From NCBI GenBank assembly GCA_032622095.1, contig CP136069.1:163797043-163861042 (forward strand): a stretch of DNA of 64,000 nucleotides. Direction: 5' to 3'. The DNA is from Siphonodentalium dalli (taxonomy: Eukaryota; Mollusca; Scaphopoda; Gadilida; Siphonodentaliidae). Below, one piece after another: positions 13,301 through 21,607 of this stretch (positions are counted from its first letter, which is position 1; every line of letters starts with the position of its first letter). The notes beneath the pieces were generated by a model, which was not told the origin of the DNA, made no database searches, and saw only the letters and a list, made by a program, of their open reading frames with translations. The translations under genes were made by a program, and so were the position numbers.

Positions 13301-15313
13301 TGACTTTGCTAGCACAAAATACAGGTCAAATTTGACTTCGGGTTCCACTCACCAATTTCGACCAGAGTTATGGCCCTTTGTTGGAATTACCACCGGTGTA
13401 TTTTTCCACTCCATAGCGATGCTCTTGTTTCTAAGTACTATACATTACATAACTCCCCTCAAATTTGGGTGATGATTACTTTGGTTATCTGAATCTTGTC
13501 AAGATTGTTTAGTCCATGTGGATTACTTTACATGAAAACACAGGTTAATTTACAATCAGGGTGGAGTAATAACTTTACATATATGAATTTTATCAGAGTT
13601 ATTCTCCTATTCAAAAGATGATTAGCTCATATTTTGATTTCCAGAAGATAACAGGAACGTCATTAAATGGGAAATGGAACTGAACTTGAATTGTAATTAT
13701 CACCAAAAAATACAGCTAATTACAATTCACAAAAAAATATTTTCAACCAAATATTTATATATGGGTGAAATCTTCATCGTTGGTATGTCTTTATATACAA
13801 CCTGCCCCATTCAATAAGCCATGACCATTCCTCCTTTTCAAGAATTCTAATTATAACCAATAGTTCAGTGTCCAAGATATCTTTGTCAGAGGTATATTTT
13901 CTTTTCCAAAATGTGTATCTCCTAATGAGTATCTTGGACACTGAAGTCATAGGGCCCTCACAGTTGGAGTCAACATTCCACCCCGCACACTTGGTCAAAC
14001 GCATCGAACACACAGAAGGGAGTAATAAAATACACCGTCAATCTGATTTATAGAAAATGGCTGGTCACGTGGCGACTGTCCGAGTGGGAAATGGGAAAGA
14101 ACTCTAGCATTTGACATTGTCGGTGTAGGTATTTCATACCAATTTTTAAAAACTCGGGGGAGCATGAAGGATATAACCAATGTTCAGTGTCCAAGATACT
14201 TATTAGAAGATACATATTTTGGGTAAGAAACATATATGAATTTTATCAGAGTTATTCAACAGATAATTAGCGATTATTTTGATTTCCAGATGATAGTAGG
14301 ACCGTCATGATCTGGACCCAAAAATTTGGGAAATGGAACTGAACTGTAACCATCACAAAAAAAACAGTTAATTACAATTCACACAAAAACATTTTCAGCA
14401 AAATATTGATGACGTTGGGTGAGATCTTCATCATAAGTATGTCTTTTTTATTATATGCTTCCCCATTAAATAGTGGGTAATTGCCGCAAGTAAATATTGT
14501 ATTTAGTGTCTAGACCGACAGTAAAGATATAATTTTGTTATTCAAAAATGATATCTTTTATGTCGCTTACTTCTGGTAAAATCACTGAATAATAGTAAAA
14601 TAATATCAATGCGCGAAATAAAAATTATAAAAAAGACTTGTTTAAACTGAAATAATGTTGTTATTTCATGATTAGAATGTCATCTTATTGTTATTTGGGA
14701 TATTAAAGCGGTATCCGTCCATAATTATTTGTCGCTTTTAGTGATAATATGTGGGAACTATTTTCTTTAGCGGACAACTAATTTCTCACCATTTGAAAGT
14801 GGTTCATTGGCTATCAGCTGGTGAACAACAACAATCAATTTTCAACTGAAATTTAGTGTATGCTTTGTGAGAAATGATTTGGCATTTAATTAAGGAATAT
14901 TGATACATTAAAAAATGATTATCGACATAGTTAAAGCATATAATAAATAGACCACCTATGGTATTTTGAGTGAATCCCATATTATTTCATGAGTGACCAG
15001 CAGTTGAAATATAAATTTTCAACCAGCGACCACACTAGTCACTCATGAAATAATTATGGTAATCACTCAACAACCATAGGTGTTCTCTATATACAGTAAT
15101 GTTCTAAGTAATCGACTTCTTAACCACAGCAGAATTATGGGTAACTTTTCAGGATTTAGTCGTATACAACCTGTCCCATTCAAACGAGCCATGACCATTC
15201 ATGATATACACGTAGAGATTATTCATAATTTCTCAACTATTTTCCTTGACAATCACACTATCCCTCCAAAGTCGATACTCGTATTTGATGTGGAGTTGTT
15301 AAAACTAGAATGA
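1288..15313 (+). CDS. FKBP1A: FKBP12-type peptidyl-prolyl cis-trans isomerase, six coding exons
   Basis: Cytosolic FK506-binding isomerase; in animals this family catalyses prolyl cis-trans isomerisation and binds ryanodine-receptor channels and TGF-beta type I receptors. Coding exons: 1288-1324, 8358-8405, 9165-9254, 10473-10495, 11725-11798 and 15259-15313. They join in phase to 108 codons plus a TGA stop, exactly the family length, and align without gaps to vertebrate FKBP12. Landmarks: N-terminus [13 protein letters not shown], then [51 protein letters not shown] and the C-terminus [11 protein letters not shown]. The pocket residues known for FKBP12 (Tyr26, Phe36, Asp37, Phe46, Val55, Ile56, Trp59, Tyr82, Phe99, numbered without Met) are all present. 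Introns 1-4 are GT-AG; intron 5 is AT-AC. Start: the only ATG giving the conserved N-terminus. No convincing poly(A) signal was found close to the stop. Identity is certain; exon borders rest on reading frame and homology. Confidence 0.96.
1420..1458. repeat. Perfect short hairpin of CACATT repeats
   Basis: cacattcacattcac is followed by att and then its exact reverse complement gtgaatgtgaatgtg. It lies next to a TA microsatellite (1381-1392) in FKBP1A intron 1. Confidence 0.85.
1983..2240. repeat. 41-bp tandem repeat of GAGTGCTTA motifs
   Basis: cttaggactcgagtgcttat starts units at 2060, 2101 and 2142 (41-bp spacing), with degenerate copies on either side. Each unit pairs cgagtgctta with taagcactcg, so single strands can fold. 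The related motif (aaggcttcgaagcctta) recurs at 4840-5160. Confidence 0.8.
2281..4790. other. AT-rich FKBP1A intron 1 stretch without a gene
   Basis: Long AT-rich intronic sequence with dispersed tataggaaatt / tcctataggaa motifs (about 2640-2760 and 3880-3935). No ORF with recognisable homology, RNA gene or clear element termini could be seen. Confidence 0.5.
4795..5180. repeat. Clustered GAAGCCTT / CGAGTGCTTA inverted motifs
   Basis: aagccttcgaagcctta palindromes (4858-4895) and an inverted repeat pairing the aatgagctaaaccctcgaag region at 4973 with the mirrored tcatttaaataagtcggccc at 5031. Same motif family as 1983-2240, suggesting a diverged foldback element. Confidence 0.55.
6438..6681. 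mobile_element. Family B MITE (double hairpin, CCTTTCATGA termini)
   Basis: Starts ccttttcatgactagagctt and ends cctgtcatgaaagg. Inside are two hairpins built from gcattctcttatatatgtgag and its reverse complement. Related copies: 10523-10752, 51749-51963, and fragments at about 11000, 30493, 55250 and 61265. Confidence 0.75.
6884..8136. mobile_element. Possible hAT-like MITE with CCGATAATCGG ends, carrying an inner insertion
   Basis: Left end acttgtaggtagttattttc then cgataatcgg; the right end, reverse-complemented, begins ctacaagtagtgatgttccg and continues into a cccatcggaccgatt stretch. The two sides are related but diverged. The palindromic element at 7020-7391 interrupts it. Boundaries are approximate. 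Confidence 0.4.
7020..7391. mobile_element. Inverted-repeat element with ACCAATTTTTAAGTCTGG termini
   Basis: accaatttttaagtctggtt plus tacgaaca at the left and tgttcgtaaaccagacttaa plus aaattggt at the right form about 28-bp terminal inverted repeats. The interior is homopolymer-rich (A runs and a C13 run) with no ORF. Confidence 0.7.
8358..8405 (+). CDS. FKBP1A: FKBP1A coding exon 2
   Basis: The acceptor is ttttttatcttttcag (AG at 8356-8357) and the donor acag|gtaaga. It encodes the end of Gly13 and then [16 protein letters not shown], including the pocket Tyr26. Phase 1 at both borders. A family A palindrome begins only 18 bp beyond the donor. Confidence 0.96.
8424..8512. repeat. Family A palindrome right after FKBP1A exon 2
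   Basis: gcagaatgaggttcccagag then ggtgaatttgg, a short spacer, and the complementary atagcatcactaaattcac. Only one palindrome remains, and its right arm is cut short. Confidence 0.75.
8601..9087. mobile_element. Family A MITE, subfamily with GGCCTGAGAATATGGTGCC ends
   Basis: Termini aggcctgagaatatggtgcc and the inverted ggcaccgtattctcaggcct. Both ends carry the tgcagaatgaggt palindrome module; the middle resembles the other long family A copies. It sits in FKBP1A intron 2. Confidence 0.82.
9165..9254 (+). CDS. FKBP1A: FKBP1A coding exon 3
   Basis: The acceptor is aatttacag at 9164 and the donor aaag|gtatgt. It encodes [20 protein letters not shown], then [10 protein letters not shown], with pocket residues Phe36, Asp37, Phe46, Val55 and Ile56. 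The last 22 nt of the exon are the first part of a 38-bp minisatellite that continues through the intron, so the donor sequence is repeated downstream. Confidence 0.96.
9233..9786 (+). repeat. 38-bp minisatellite made from the FKBP1A exon 3 / intron 3 boundary
   Basis: Fourteen head-to-tail 38-bp units start at 9233 and every 38 bp to 9727, with a partial unit from 9765. Each unit is 22 nt of exon 3 end (ggtaaaggagaagttattaa + ag) followed by 16 nt of intron (gtatgtgtataaccgc). The first unit contains the real exon end; all later ones are copies in the intron, each with an intact aaag|gtatgt donor. Units differ only by a/g in gaagtt/gaggtt, one accgc/actgc change and changes in the last full copy. 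Confidence 0.97.
9800..10123 (-). repeat. Interspersed repeat fragment in FKBP1A intron 3
   Basis: Contains ORF-like text without homology. The minus strand has attattcgttgattttgtgg and ccaacgaaataatttactca, a low-complexity cgt/aac composition that looks like a dispersed invertebrate repeat. The assignment is weak. Confidence 0.3.
10128..10344. mobile_element. Family C long-hairpin MITE
   Basis: tacagtaatgccctaagtaa at the left and its mirror gagcattactgta at the right. The two arms of about 100 nt are near-perfect reverse complements meeting at ggaaagctgttggtgagagctttcc. Other copies: 19216-19432 and 50598-50803; one lone arm at 15092-15162; a remnant at about 58494. Confidence 0.88.
10473..10495 (+). 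CDS. FKBP1A: FKBP1A coding exon 4, 23-nt microexon
   Basis: The acceptor is ttctcattacag (AG at 10471-10472) and the donor cattg|gtacgt. It encodes the last two bases of a Gly codon and WDEGVAL, with the pocket Trp59. It is only 23 nt long, entering at phase 1 and leaving at phase 0. The reading frame and the conserved WEEGVA-type motif leave no alternative exon. Confidence 0.93.
10523..10752. mobile_element. Family B MITE next to the microexon
   Basis: Begins aaccctttcttgatgtgagc and ends ccagtgatggaagggtt, with cttatatatgtgagtctccc / tatataagagaatgcactgg hairpins inside. It lies 27 bp downstream of the 23-nt FKBP1A exon 4. Confidence 0.75.
11289..11645. mobile_element. Family A MITE, 5'-truncated
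   Basis: The left palindrome is partial (gtgggctagcatcacc onward). The middle shares ttaggcctcagctgctatg and the gggatatagaaactgaatag stretch with other copies, and the right palindrome ends cattctgcaaatgacagaca. It ends 79 bp before FKBP1A exon 5. Confidence 0.7.
11725..11798 (+). CDS. FKBP1A: FKBP1A coding exon 5
   Basis: The acceptor is acatttcag at 11724. It encodes [20 protein letters not shown], then GHPG, plus the first two bases of an Ile codon. It has no usable GT donor where the protein demands one. Instead the exon is followed at once by ATATCCTTTTT, the canonical U12-type AT-AC 5' splice site. Joining here to 15259 restores GHPGIIPP exactly. Confidence 0.92.
11953..13170 (+). mobile_element. 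hAT-like element with CAGGGTTC termini
   Basis: Termini are cagggttcccgcgg at the left and the reverse complement of cagggttcttgcag at the right. Six identical bases (agtcca) flank both ends (11947-11952 and 13171-13176), and the host monomer reads through them, so the ends are well defined. Subterminal copies of ccttgaaaacccttgaattt occur at both ends. It carries one ORF but no visible transposase catalytic domain. A six-base duplication is shorter than the usual eight for hAT. Confidence 0.8.
12389..12967 (+). CDS. BED/C2H2-like zinc-finger protein of the hAT-like element (192 aa)
   Basis: Single-exon ORF inside the element at 11953-13170. Residues 1-62 resemble the N-terminal zinc-finger part of hAT-derived proteins: an aromatic-rich [11 protein letters not shown] stretch, then CLFC (Cys34, Cys37), HAIKCH and SDKH (His54, His60), a C-x2-C-x16-H-x5-H spacing. 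Residues 68-115 are Ser/Gln/Thr-rich with a poly-Gln run. Residues 116-192 contain [20 protein letters not shown] and then [18 protein letters not shown], conserved-looking but not assigned. No RNase H-fold DDE motif or hAT dimerisation domain is present, so it is either a truncated transposase N-terminus or a stand-alone accessory protein. The ORF is intact and codon-like, which suggests recent activity. Expression is unknown. Confidence 0.65.
   Translation: MTGGKCKFNNKWLSNQEYSAWLRAVADNKHKARCLFCQTNIDLSVMGEHAIKCHTKSDKHKKAVRERGNLISISSALNSAASSDQQQQQQEQRNTSTNQPVTISTVSSLVTSSDVLKAELLWCANMCASHYSYNSCSTVSKVFHQMFPDSQIARQLSIGENKSMYLTVFGLGAYYQNITLDNIKSSDMVVIH
13560..14440. repeat. Direct duplication with embedded GTTCAGTGTCCAAGATA hairpin
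   Basis: catatatgaattttatcaga occurs at about 13577 and again at about 14229, each followed by the same gattttgatttccagaagat-type run of about 200 bp. Between them, ttcagtgtccaagata and its inverse tatcttggacactgaa form a hairpin at 13864-13943, with a third copy at 14182. Confidence 0.65.
14951..15083. mobile_element. Short inverted-repeat element (CACCTATGGT ends)
   Basis: cacctatggtattttgagtg at the left mirrors cactcaacaaccataggtg at the right, and inner tatttcatgagtgacc pairs with gtcactcatgaaata. About 130 bp, in FKBP1A intron 5. Confidence 0.7.
15092..15162. mobile_element. Solo left arm of a family C MITE
   Basis: tacagtaatgttctaagtaa through aacttttcaggatttagtcg matches one arm of the element at 10128, but the second arm is missing. 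It ends about 80 bp before the U12 branch site. Confidence 0.7.
15259..15313 (+). CDS. FKBP1A: FKBP1A coding exon 6 with stop codon
   Basis: Completes the split Ile codon, then encodes [17 protein letters not shown] and TGA (15311-15313). It includes the pocket Phe99. It is preceded by AC, not AG, consistent with the AT-AC intron. What follows is probably 3' UTR, soon entering a family H repeat at about 15524. Confidence 0.94.
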
Positions 15314-15523
15314 TGTGATTGTTAGAAGAGAATAACTTGCTGGCTTTGTTATTCTGCTGACTGATGATCGCTGGACAAAAATTGAGGGACAGTTCGTTGA
15401 CATTTTTGTTTTCGGATTTCCAGTCTTCAATGCCACGAGTGTTCCTGTGCTATGATTTGTGCCATATATGGAAGAAAATGTTCTGTTAGTGTGATTGAAC
15501 TACCTCCTGTTAATGTTAAAGAT

Positions 15524-15975
15524 GCATAATCCCATATTAACGCTCCCATATTACTATTTGTTTGGCTTCGGGGGTAAAAAATATTTGAATCGAGTCAAGG
15601 AACACACCATCAAAGCTCAGAGTGATCAGATATAAATTTTTTAATTTGTTATTTCTCGAGATGTGTACTTATTTGTGGCCTGGAAAAAATCGTCAAGGCA
15701 ACGGTCTCAGACAAAATTGCAGATGAAGATGGATAACTCTAAATGAAGTTGTAATACGGCCATATTTTGTGATAATCAAGTGATAATACGGCCATATTTC
15801 ATTGAACAACATGTTGATAGATAACACGTTTTGGGAAATTTTATACCATAGTTGACAGTGGTTAGCATTATTTTGTTGTAATTAATCGATTCTGATAACT
15901 AAAGCGTATTTTGAAGAAATGTTATTGTTGTAACTTGATGATATGGGGACCGTCTAATCGGATTGAGTACCTTTA
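15524..15975. mobile_element. Family H element in the likely FKBP1A 3' flank
   Basis: Starts ttaaagatgcataatcccat and ends aatcggattgagtaccttta. The interior has ttggcttcgggggtaaaaaa and aatgttattgttgtaacttg. Copies: 31169-31562, 48100-48502, an inverted fragment at 34757-34860, and 63781 to the window end. Termini are related inverted repeats (TTAAAGGTAC). Confidence 0.75.
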
Positions 15976-16017
15976 AAGATATATTGTTTATCCCTTTCTT
16001 TACTAAATACTATTGAT

Positions 16018-16142
16018 GCAAGCCTGCAAATAGTGTGTCTGTTTTTTGCAGAATGAGGTCCCCAGAGGGTGAATTTAGTTATTTTATCCTGCACAATGCG
16101 CTGGCGTCACCTAATTCCCTGTCTGGGAACCTCATTCTTCTG
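16018..16142. repeat. Family A single palindrome
   Basis: tgcaagcctgcaaatagtgt precedes gcagaatgaggtccccagag. The inverse arm ends ctgggaacctcattct. Only one of the two palindromes is present. Confidence 0.75.
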
Positions 16143-16289
16143 TATGTGTAGAATGCGTGAATTTTACTGGGGAGGCATTCATAGGAGCAGATAGCTCCGT
16201 TGGTTTTTGGCCGACCTCTGAGCTACACCTTCGATATGGTCGAGAGTTCGAATCCGACATGGTATCTGTCAGACTTTGTGTCGCCATCT

Positions 16290-16745
16290 GCACTCCCAGT
16301 ACCAGGTACCCGGTGGGTATTGCTGTTACAATAGTCACACCTGTTAAAACTGACATAAACAGAAAGGATATTAAAATATAGACATATTTTGTTCTTAAAC
16401 CAATCATAAATATCTCGTAAATAGTATGTTAATGTCAAGTTCGCATGCTGTGTTTAGAAAACAAAAGCCAGGTTCTGTGACCTTTTTGGCTTTTGTTTAC
16501 TTGACAATAACATACTATTTATGATTGGTGTAACAAAAAATGTCTATATTTTCCTCTGAAATTTTTTTTCGGGGACTATTAAAATAGCCGGTGTCCGTCC
16601 GTGTGTCGTACCGTCCGTCCGGAAATGGTTTCCGGATGATAACTTTAGTTTCGGTTATTAGATCAAAAGCATATTTCATAGGTGAGTTTATTTAATATTC
16701 TTTCCGTTTATGGCAGTTTTAAAGGATGTGACTATTTTAACAGCA
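16290..16745. mobile_element. Nested inverted-repeat element with GGACTATTAAAATAGCC segment
   Basis: aaacaaaagccaggt and its mirror cttttgttt form a hairpin at 16457-16498. Outside it, atagtatgttaatgtcaag pairs with cttgacaataacatactat. A G-type head (ggggactattaaaatagccg, gtccgtccg) follows. A related copy without the central hairpin is at 52560-52740. Confidence 0.55.
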
Positions 16746-16825
16746 ATACCTACTGCATGCCTTTAGTAGTACAGGGTGGGAATTTTAATAGCAGTACAAG
16801 GCAGAATTATAGTACAGAGTGGATA

Positions 16826-17205
16826 AAGCTTGAAATGGTGCATCGGTCATTTGTAGAATGAGGTCCCAGAGGGTGAATTTAGTGATGCTATCCCACATGG
16901 TGGGCTAGCATCACTAAATGCCCCCTCTGTGAACCTCATTCTGCTGAGGTCTCAACTGCTATGGGACACATAGGACCAGGTTGAAGTTGGTGATGTTCAC
17001 CCATTAGTCACCTCGATTAAGCATTTTATCTTCTACAATTGAGAGGATGTAGAAACTGAACAGAAGGGAAAAAGTAACTGAAAACAATATTAATTTGAGA
17101 CTTTAGATACTTCCAAGAAGATGAGGCCAATGTATGGGTAGCATCAATAAATTCACCCTCTGGGGACCTCATTCTGCAGTTGACAGACACTATTTCAAGG
17201 CTTGA
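16826..17205. mobile_element. Family A MITE, full length with internal spacer
   Basis: From aagcttgaaatggtgcatcg to cactatttcaaggcttga, the family's terminal inverted repeat, with one palindrome near each end and the usual spacer (ggtgatgttcacccattagt, ttaatttgagactttagata) between. Confidence 0.8.
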
Positions 17206-17335
17206 GAGTGGAAACTTTTTAAATAGAATGAAACTGCACTGCACTAGTTGATGTATATCGCTATTTATAAGTTCACACACTTCAACTATCTTAACTTTAT
17301 TAGGCCATGGTTAATTAAGTTTATGTTTAGCATCA

Positions 17336-17764
17336 CCAGGGATTTTTTTACCCTGTGCCAATGCATTCTCTTATATATGCGAGTCGACCATAGGTCGCCT
17401 CTCATATATAAGAGAATGCATTGGCCTAACAATTTTTTAGCATTTTTTTTAAATAAATGTTTCTTACAATTTTTAGGACATAAAATAAAAAACATCCATT
17501 ACCCTGCAGGGAGCCCCACACATATATAGAAGCATATAGAAGAGTGTCGTCTGCTCATGTTTGTCTGGGTCTCTGTATAGGTGAAATTATAAAATTGTTA
17601 AAGAATACAAGAACAAATTATTAAAATGATAAAAAATTGTTAGGCCAATGCATTCTCTTATATATGCGAGGCGACCTATGGTCGACTCGCATATATAAGA
17701 GAATGCATTGGCACAGGGTAAAAAAAATCCTGACTTACGACTGGATTTGATATGGCGGGTCACA
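17336..17764. mobile_element. Family D MITE (long TIR hairpins), left end truncated
   Basis: Two hairpins of gcattctcttatatatgcga / tatataagagaatgcattgg flank a core containing ccctgcagggagccccacac. The right end gatttgatatggcgggtcac matches the complete copy at 51063-51521. Confidence 0.8.
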
Positions 17765-18181
17765 TATAGTACAATGTAATTATAACTCCATGAATATTAC
17801 CACCAATCTTTGTTTTACATTCAGTTCATGCAAATGAAGCATACTGGTACATTTGTTTAAACAAAGAGTAAATGTTCCTATTTGAATTTGACGAGCAACG
17901 CTCTTTGGGACAGTGGAATTCTGCATTGTGCCAATAATTAATAAAATGCATTATTATTTTCTGCCAAAAAAGTAAATGCGGCAAATAATGCTAACATAAA
18001 ATGAATTAACCATGGCCTTACTTGCACTAACACATATATGTTTCCATTCAATCACAATTGATTTTCTGGATAGAAAAAAAACCTAGTACTAGTATTAGCA
18101 TTCCTTTTTAGTAGTATGAAAACTAGTTGGAACAACGACAATTACTTCAAGTTTACAAGAAGAATGGTGATCTTCCCAAAC

Positions 18182-18539
18182 AGGCCTCAAAATATGGTGC
18201 TGGACATTTGCAGAATGAGGTCCCCAGGGGGTGAATTTAGTGAAGCTACCCACTCACAGCTGGCTAACTGTTAGCCGCTAACATCACCAATTCATCGTCT
18301 AGGTACCTCAGTCTGCTATGGGAGACAAAGACTCAGATTTATGTTCCCAGATGGTGATGTGCACCCATTGGGCACCTCAATTATGCATTGTGTTGTCTGA
18401 CAATTTATGGATATAGAGAAACTAAACTAAAAAAGGAAAAGAAAATTTCAAAAGAAACTAAAAAACTCACTAATTTGATAATAACAGAGAACATGGACAC
18501 CTCAGTCTGCAAATGTCCAGCATCATATTTTGAGGCCTA
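18182..18539. mobile_element. Family A MITE, GGCCTCAAAATATGGTGCTGG subfamily
   Basis: Termini aggcctcaaaatatggtgct and the mirrored agcatcatattttgaggcct. The left palindrome (tgcagaatgaggtccccagg) is intact; the right one is eroded. Confidence 0.78.
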
Positions 18540-18738
18540 TTCCCAAACTTTTTATAATTCTTCTCGGATGGTGGGTGACTATGGTGTTGGTGGGAAAATT
18601 TTAATAAATGTACAGACCCAAATAAGAACCTTACATGGTGGATTTTTCTTGTTATATTATAATGCCTATCTATTCTTATTTAAAGAGACGTCTGTCTTTG
18701 CATGTAATAGACCCAGACTGCATACTGGGGACCTCAAG

Positions 18739-19100
18739 TGTGACTGTCATTTGCAGAATGAGGTCCCCAGAGGGTGAATTTAGTGATACTATTCCGCACT
18801 GCTACCATCAGATTGAATTTCCCCAGTTGAAGTTGGTGATGTTCACCCATTAGTCACCTCGATTATGCATTTTATCTTCTGCAAATTAGGGGATATAGAA
18901 CTTCCCAGAAGGGAAAAAGTAACTAAAAACAATGCTAATTTAACACTATAGATAATTCAAAGAAGATGAGGCCTAAGCAGAATTAGGTCCACATGGTGAA
19001 TTTGGTGATGCTAGCCTTCTGTGTGGGGGGTAGCATTACTAAATTCACCGTCTGAGGACCTCATTCTGCAAATGACAGACACACTATTTGCAGGCTTGAT
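18739..19100. mobile_element. Family A MITE
   Basis: gtgtgactgtcatttgcaga at the left, gacagacacactatttgcag plus gcttga at the right; palindrome modules at both ends and the usual spacer between. Confidence 0.8.
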
Positions 19101-19215
19101 AATACGCCTTTTATCACTACAGTGAAGTGGCCTGTGGCAGTTTGTCTGATCCAGGACCTCACCTTCTCAACTCAATGTGATATGGAGACTCAGATCACTT
19201 CACTGTATTGGTATG

Positions 19216-19432
19216 TATAGTAATGCACTAAATAATCGACTCCTTAACCACAGCAGAATTATGGGTAATTTTTCAGGATTTAGTCGGAAATATGGCTTGT
19301 TGCCATTCATCGGAAAGCTATCACTGAGAGCTTTCCAATGAATGGCAACAAGCCATATTTCGGACTAAATCCTGAAAAATTACCCATAATTCTACTGTGG
19401 TTAAGCAGTCGATTATTTAGGGCATTACTGTA
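19216..19432. mobile_element. Family C long-hairpin MITE
   Basis: tatagtaatgcactaaataa and mirror agggcattactgta. Arms of about 100 nt meet at ggaaagctatcactgagagctttcc. Near-identical in the arms to the copy at 10128. Confidence 0.88.
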
Positions 19433-19454
19433 TTTAGCTGCTAGTCCTGTCAAC

Positions 19455-19894
19455 AGGCCTCAAAATATGGTGCTGGACATTTGCAGAATAAGGACCCCAG
19501 ATGGTAAGTTTAGTGACGCTGCCCTGCACAGCAGGCTAGCATCACTAAATTCACCATCTGGGGACCTTATTCTGCTTAGGCCTTGTCTCCTCTGGAAAGT
19601 ACTTTTATTATCAAATAATTTTTTTTTTAGTTTCTTTAGAAAGGTGCTTTTTCTTTTTTAGATTAGTTTCTCTATATCCACAAATTGGCAGACAACACAA
19701 TTGAAGTGCCCAATGAGTGCACTTCACCATCTGTGAACTTAAAATCTATGTCTTGGGTCTCCCATAGCAGATGAAGAATGAGGTCCCCCAGAGGATAAAT
19801 ATGGTGATTCTAGCCTGCTGTGCGGGGTAGCATCACTAAATTCACCCTCTGGGGACCTAATTCTGCAAATGACTAGCATCATGTATTGAGCCCT
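19455..19894. mobile_element. Family A MITE, GGCCTCAAAATATGG subfamily
   Basis: aggcctcaaaatatggtgct at the left; the right end atgactagcatcatgtattg is more diverged. Two palindromes (gcagaataaggacccc.. and gaatgaggtcccccag..) with the long spacer. Confidence 0.75.
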
Positions 19895-20639
19895 GCTTGT
19901 CTTTCCATGTCTTAAGTGGATTAATGAGAAAACTACATGCTGTTAGAAATTACTTTTTAGATCTTGTTTCATTTGGTGTGTATTCCAACTGGAAACAGTT
20001 GATAAACTGATATTGTTTTTAGAATTTGATTGTGTATGAATATTATGAAATAAAAAACATAAGATTGTTTGGTTAAATTTTTTTTAACAAAGTCATCAGA
20101 TATGCTAATTTGATATATTATCGTAAATTCGTGAAACAGATTATTTACTTATGATGTATGTTGTTGCAGTAGTGCATGTCACTCCACTGAGTCAAACTCG
20201 AGTCAATGCTGGCCAATCAGAATCGAGAATAAATGGACCTGTGCTGGCCAATCACAATGAAGAATAAGTGAAGTGTATTGGAAAAATGCATTGTATGTAA
20301 ATAGTTTATAATGATTTAATTATATGATGTAAATGATATGCAATTGTACGAAATATACAATGAATGGATTAAATGTGAAAAAGAATTTATATTTTTGCTG
20401 TTTCGTCCAAGACCCAATTTAGGCATATTAAATTGCAATTCAATATAGTTATTATCCCTTTCTATACTAAATACTCATTTATGATTAGTTCCCAAAGGAA
20501 ATATTCAGATAATAAGTTCTGTTTGTTGAACTTATTATGTGAACTATTCCCACCAATGAATATGAATACTCTGCATGTATTGCTTATATTTCCTGAACAT
20601 CCCTCCAGATGAATAATAGACTGTTCCTATGTACACTTT
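19895..20639. other. Intergenic stretch, nothing recognised
   Basis: AT-rich. Two ctggccaatca motifs, about 50 bp apart (20209-20218 and 20256-20265), fall within a short degenerate direct repeat. No ORF or RNA gene could be supported. Confidence 0.4.
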
Positions 20640-21607
20640 TTAGCTCACCTGAGACGAAGTCTCCGGTGGAGCTATAGTCATCACTCCTCGTCCGCCTGTC
20701 CGTCCGTCAAGAATCATCTTCTCCGTCAGAACTGTAAGACGGAACGGGTTCATATTTGGTGTGGATGTTCCCTAGGTGAATCACATTCAGATCTGTTCAA
20801 ATGAGGTCATCAGGTCAATTAGTGGAGAAAGCAGGGCCACAACTCTATTCCTTCATAGTAATTCTTAGAACGACTTCTTTTCCAGAACTATAAGGCCGAA
20901 TGGGTTCATATTTGGTGTGGATGTTTCCTAGGTGACTCACATTCAGATTTGTTCAAATGAGGTCACCAGGTTGATTAGTTGAGAAACCAGGGCCATAACT
21001 ATTTCCCTCCATAGTAATTCTTTTAAACATCTTCTTCTCAAATACCATCAGGCCAAATGGGTTCATATTTGGTATGAAGGATCCTTGGGTGACTGGGTGA
21101 CTGGGGTTCAGATTTGTTCAAATGAGGTCACTGGGTCAAATGTGGGCGGGGCCAGGGACATAACTCAAAAACTCAACAAAAACAAATTTAGATTCAACTC
21201 TTTAACCAAAAAAGAAAAGAAATGATATATTTAAAAATAAAAGAATTGTTTTTTTTTATTAAAATATTAAAAAAATTGTATTTAACTCCATGGTCAATTA
21301 TATATATATATGTATTGTTAAACATTTTTTGAAAATTGAAAAACTAATGCCATTACATTTCTGAAGGTTGTGCCCCCTGGCCATTCACTCAAGTTCACTG
21401 CTTCTGCCACCCTGGTCCCAAAAATAAAATTTACTCAAATTCTTGACAGAGAATCATTAATAAGAAGCATTTACTTTGGCTGTAACTGTATGCTGGGTAT
21501 GCCTACACAATCATGTCAAGTGAAATCTGACATTTTTATAAACATTCCCTGGAGATCTGCTCATTAATTCCCAATCTTATCATGTATTGTTCAAATCTTT
21601 CAACAGG

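Larger units (their letters stand above)
11799..13435 (+). mobile_element. G-type HINE/pearl-like element abutting the U12 donor, split by a hAT-like element
   Basis: ctttttatacgcccatttgtaaaaaacggg is shared with the element at 28606. It is followed by a gtccgtccgc tract and monomers with tttccggatgataactttag, aatttggtatgtga and gagttatggccctttgttgg, ending near tccatagcgatgctcttgtt at about 13432. It starts within the first ten bases of FKBP1A intron 5 and is interrupted by the insertion at 11953-13170. Confidence 0.75.
11799..15258 (+). other. Probable U12-type AT-AC intron (FKBP1A intron 5)
   Basis: The 5' end reads ATATCCTTTTT (11799-11809), matching the U12 AT-AC donor consensus. Near the 3' end, TTCCTTGAC at 15242-15250 is a perfect match to the U12 branch-site consensus TTCCTTRAY. 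The intron ends AC at 15257-15258, about nine bases after the branch adenosine. No polypyrimidine-AG acceptor precedes exon 6. The intron is 3,460 bp long and filled with a G-type element, a hAT-like element and hairpin MITEs. Confidence 0.88.

Noticed and set aside
16225-16265. tRNA-like B box (agttcgaatccgac) suggesting a tRNA or SINE
   Set aside because: No A box at the right spacing and no cloverleaf stems could be drawn.
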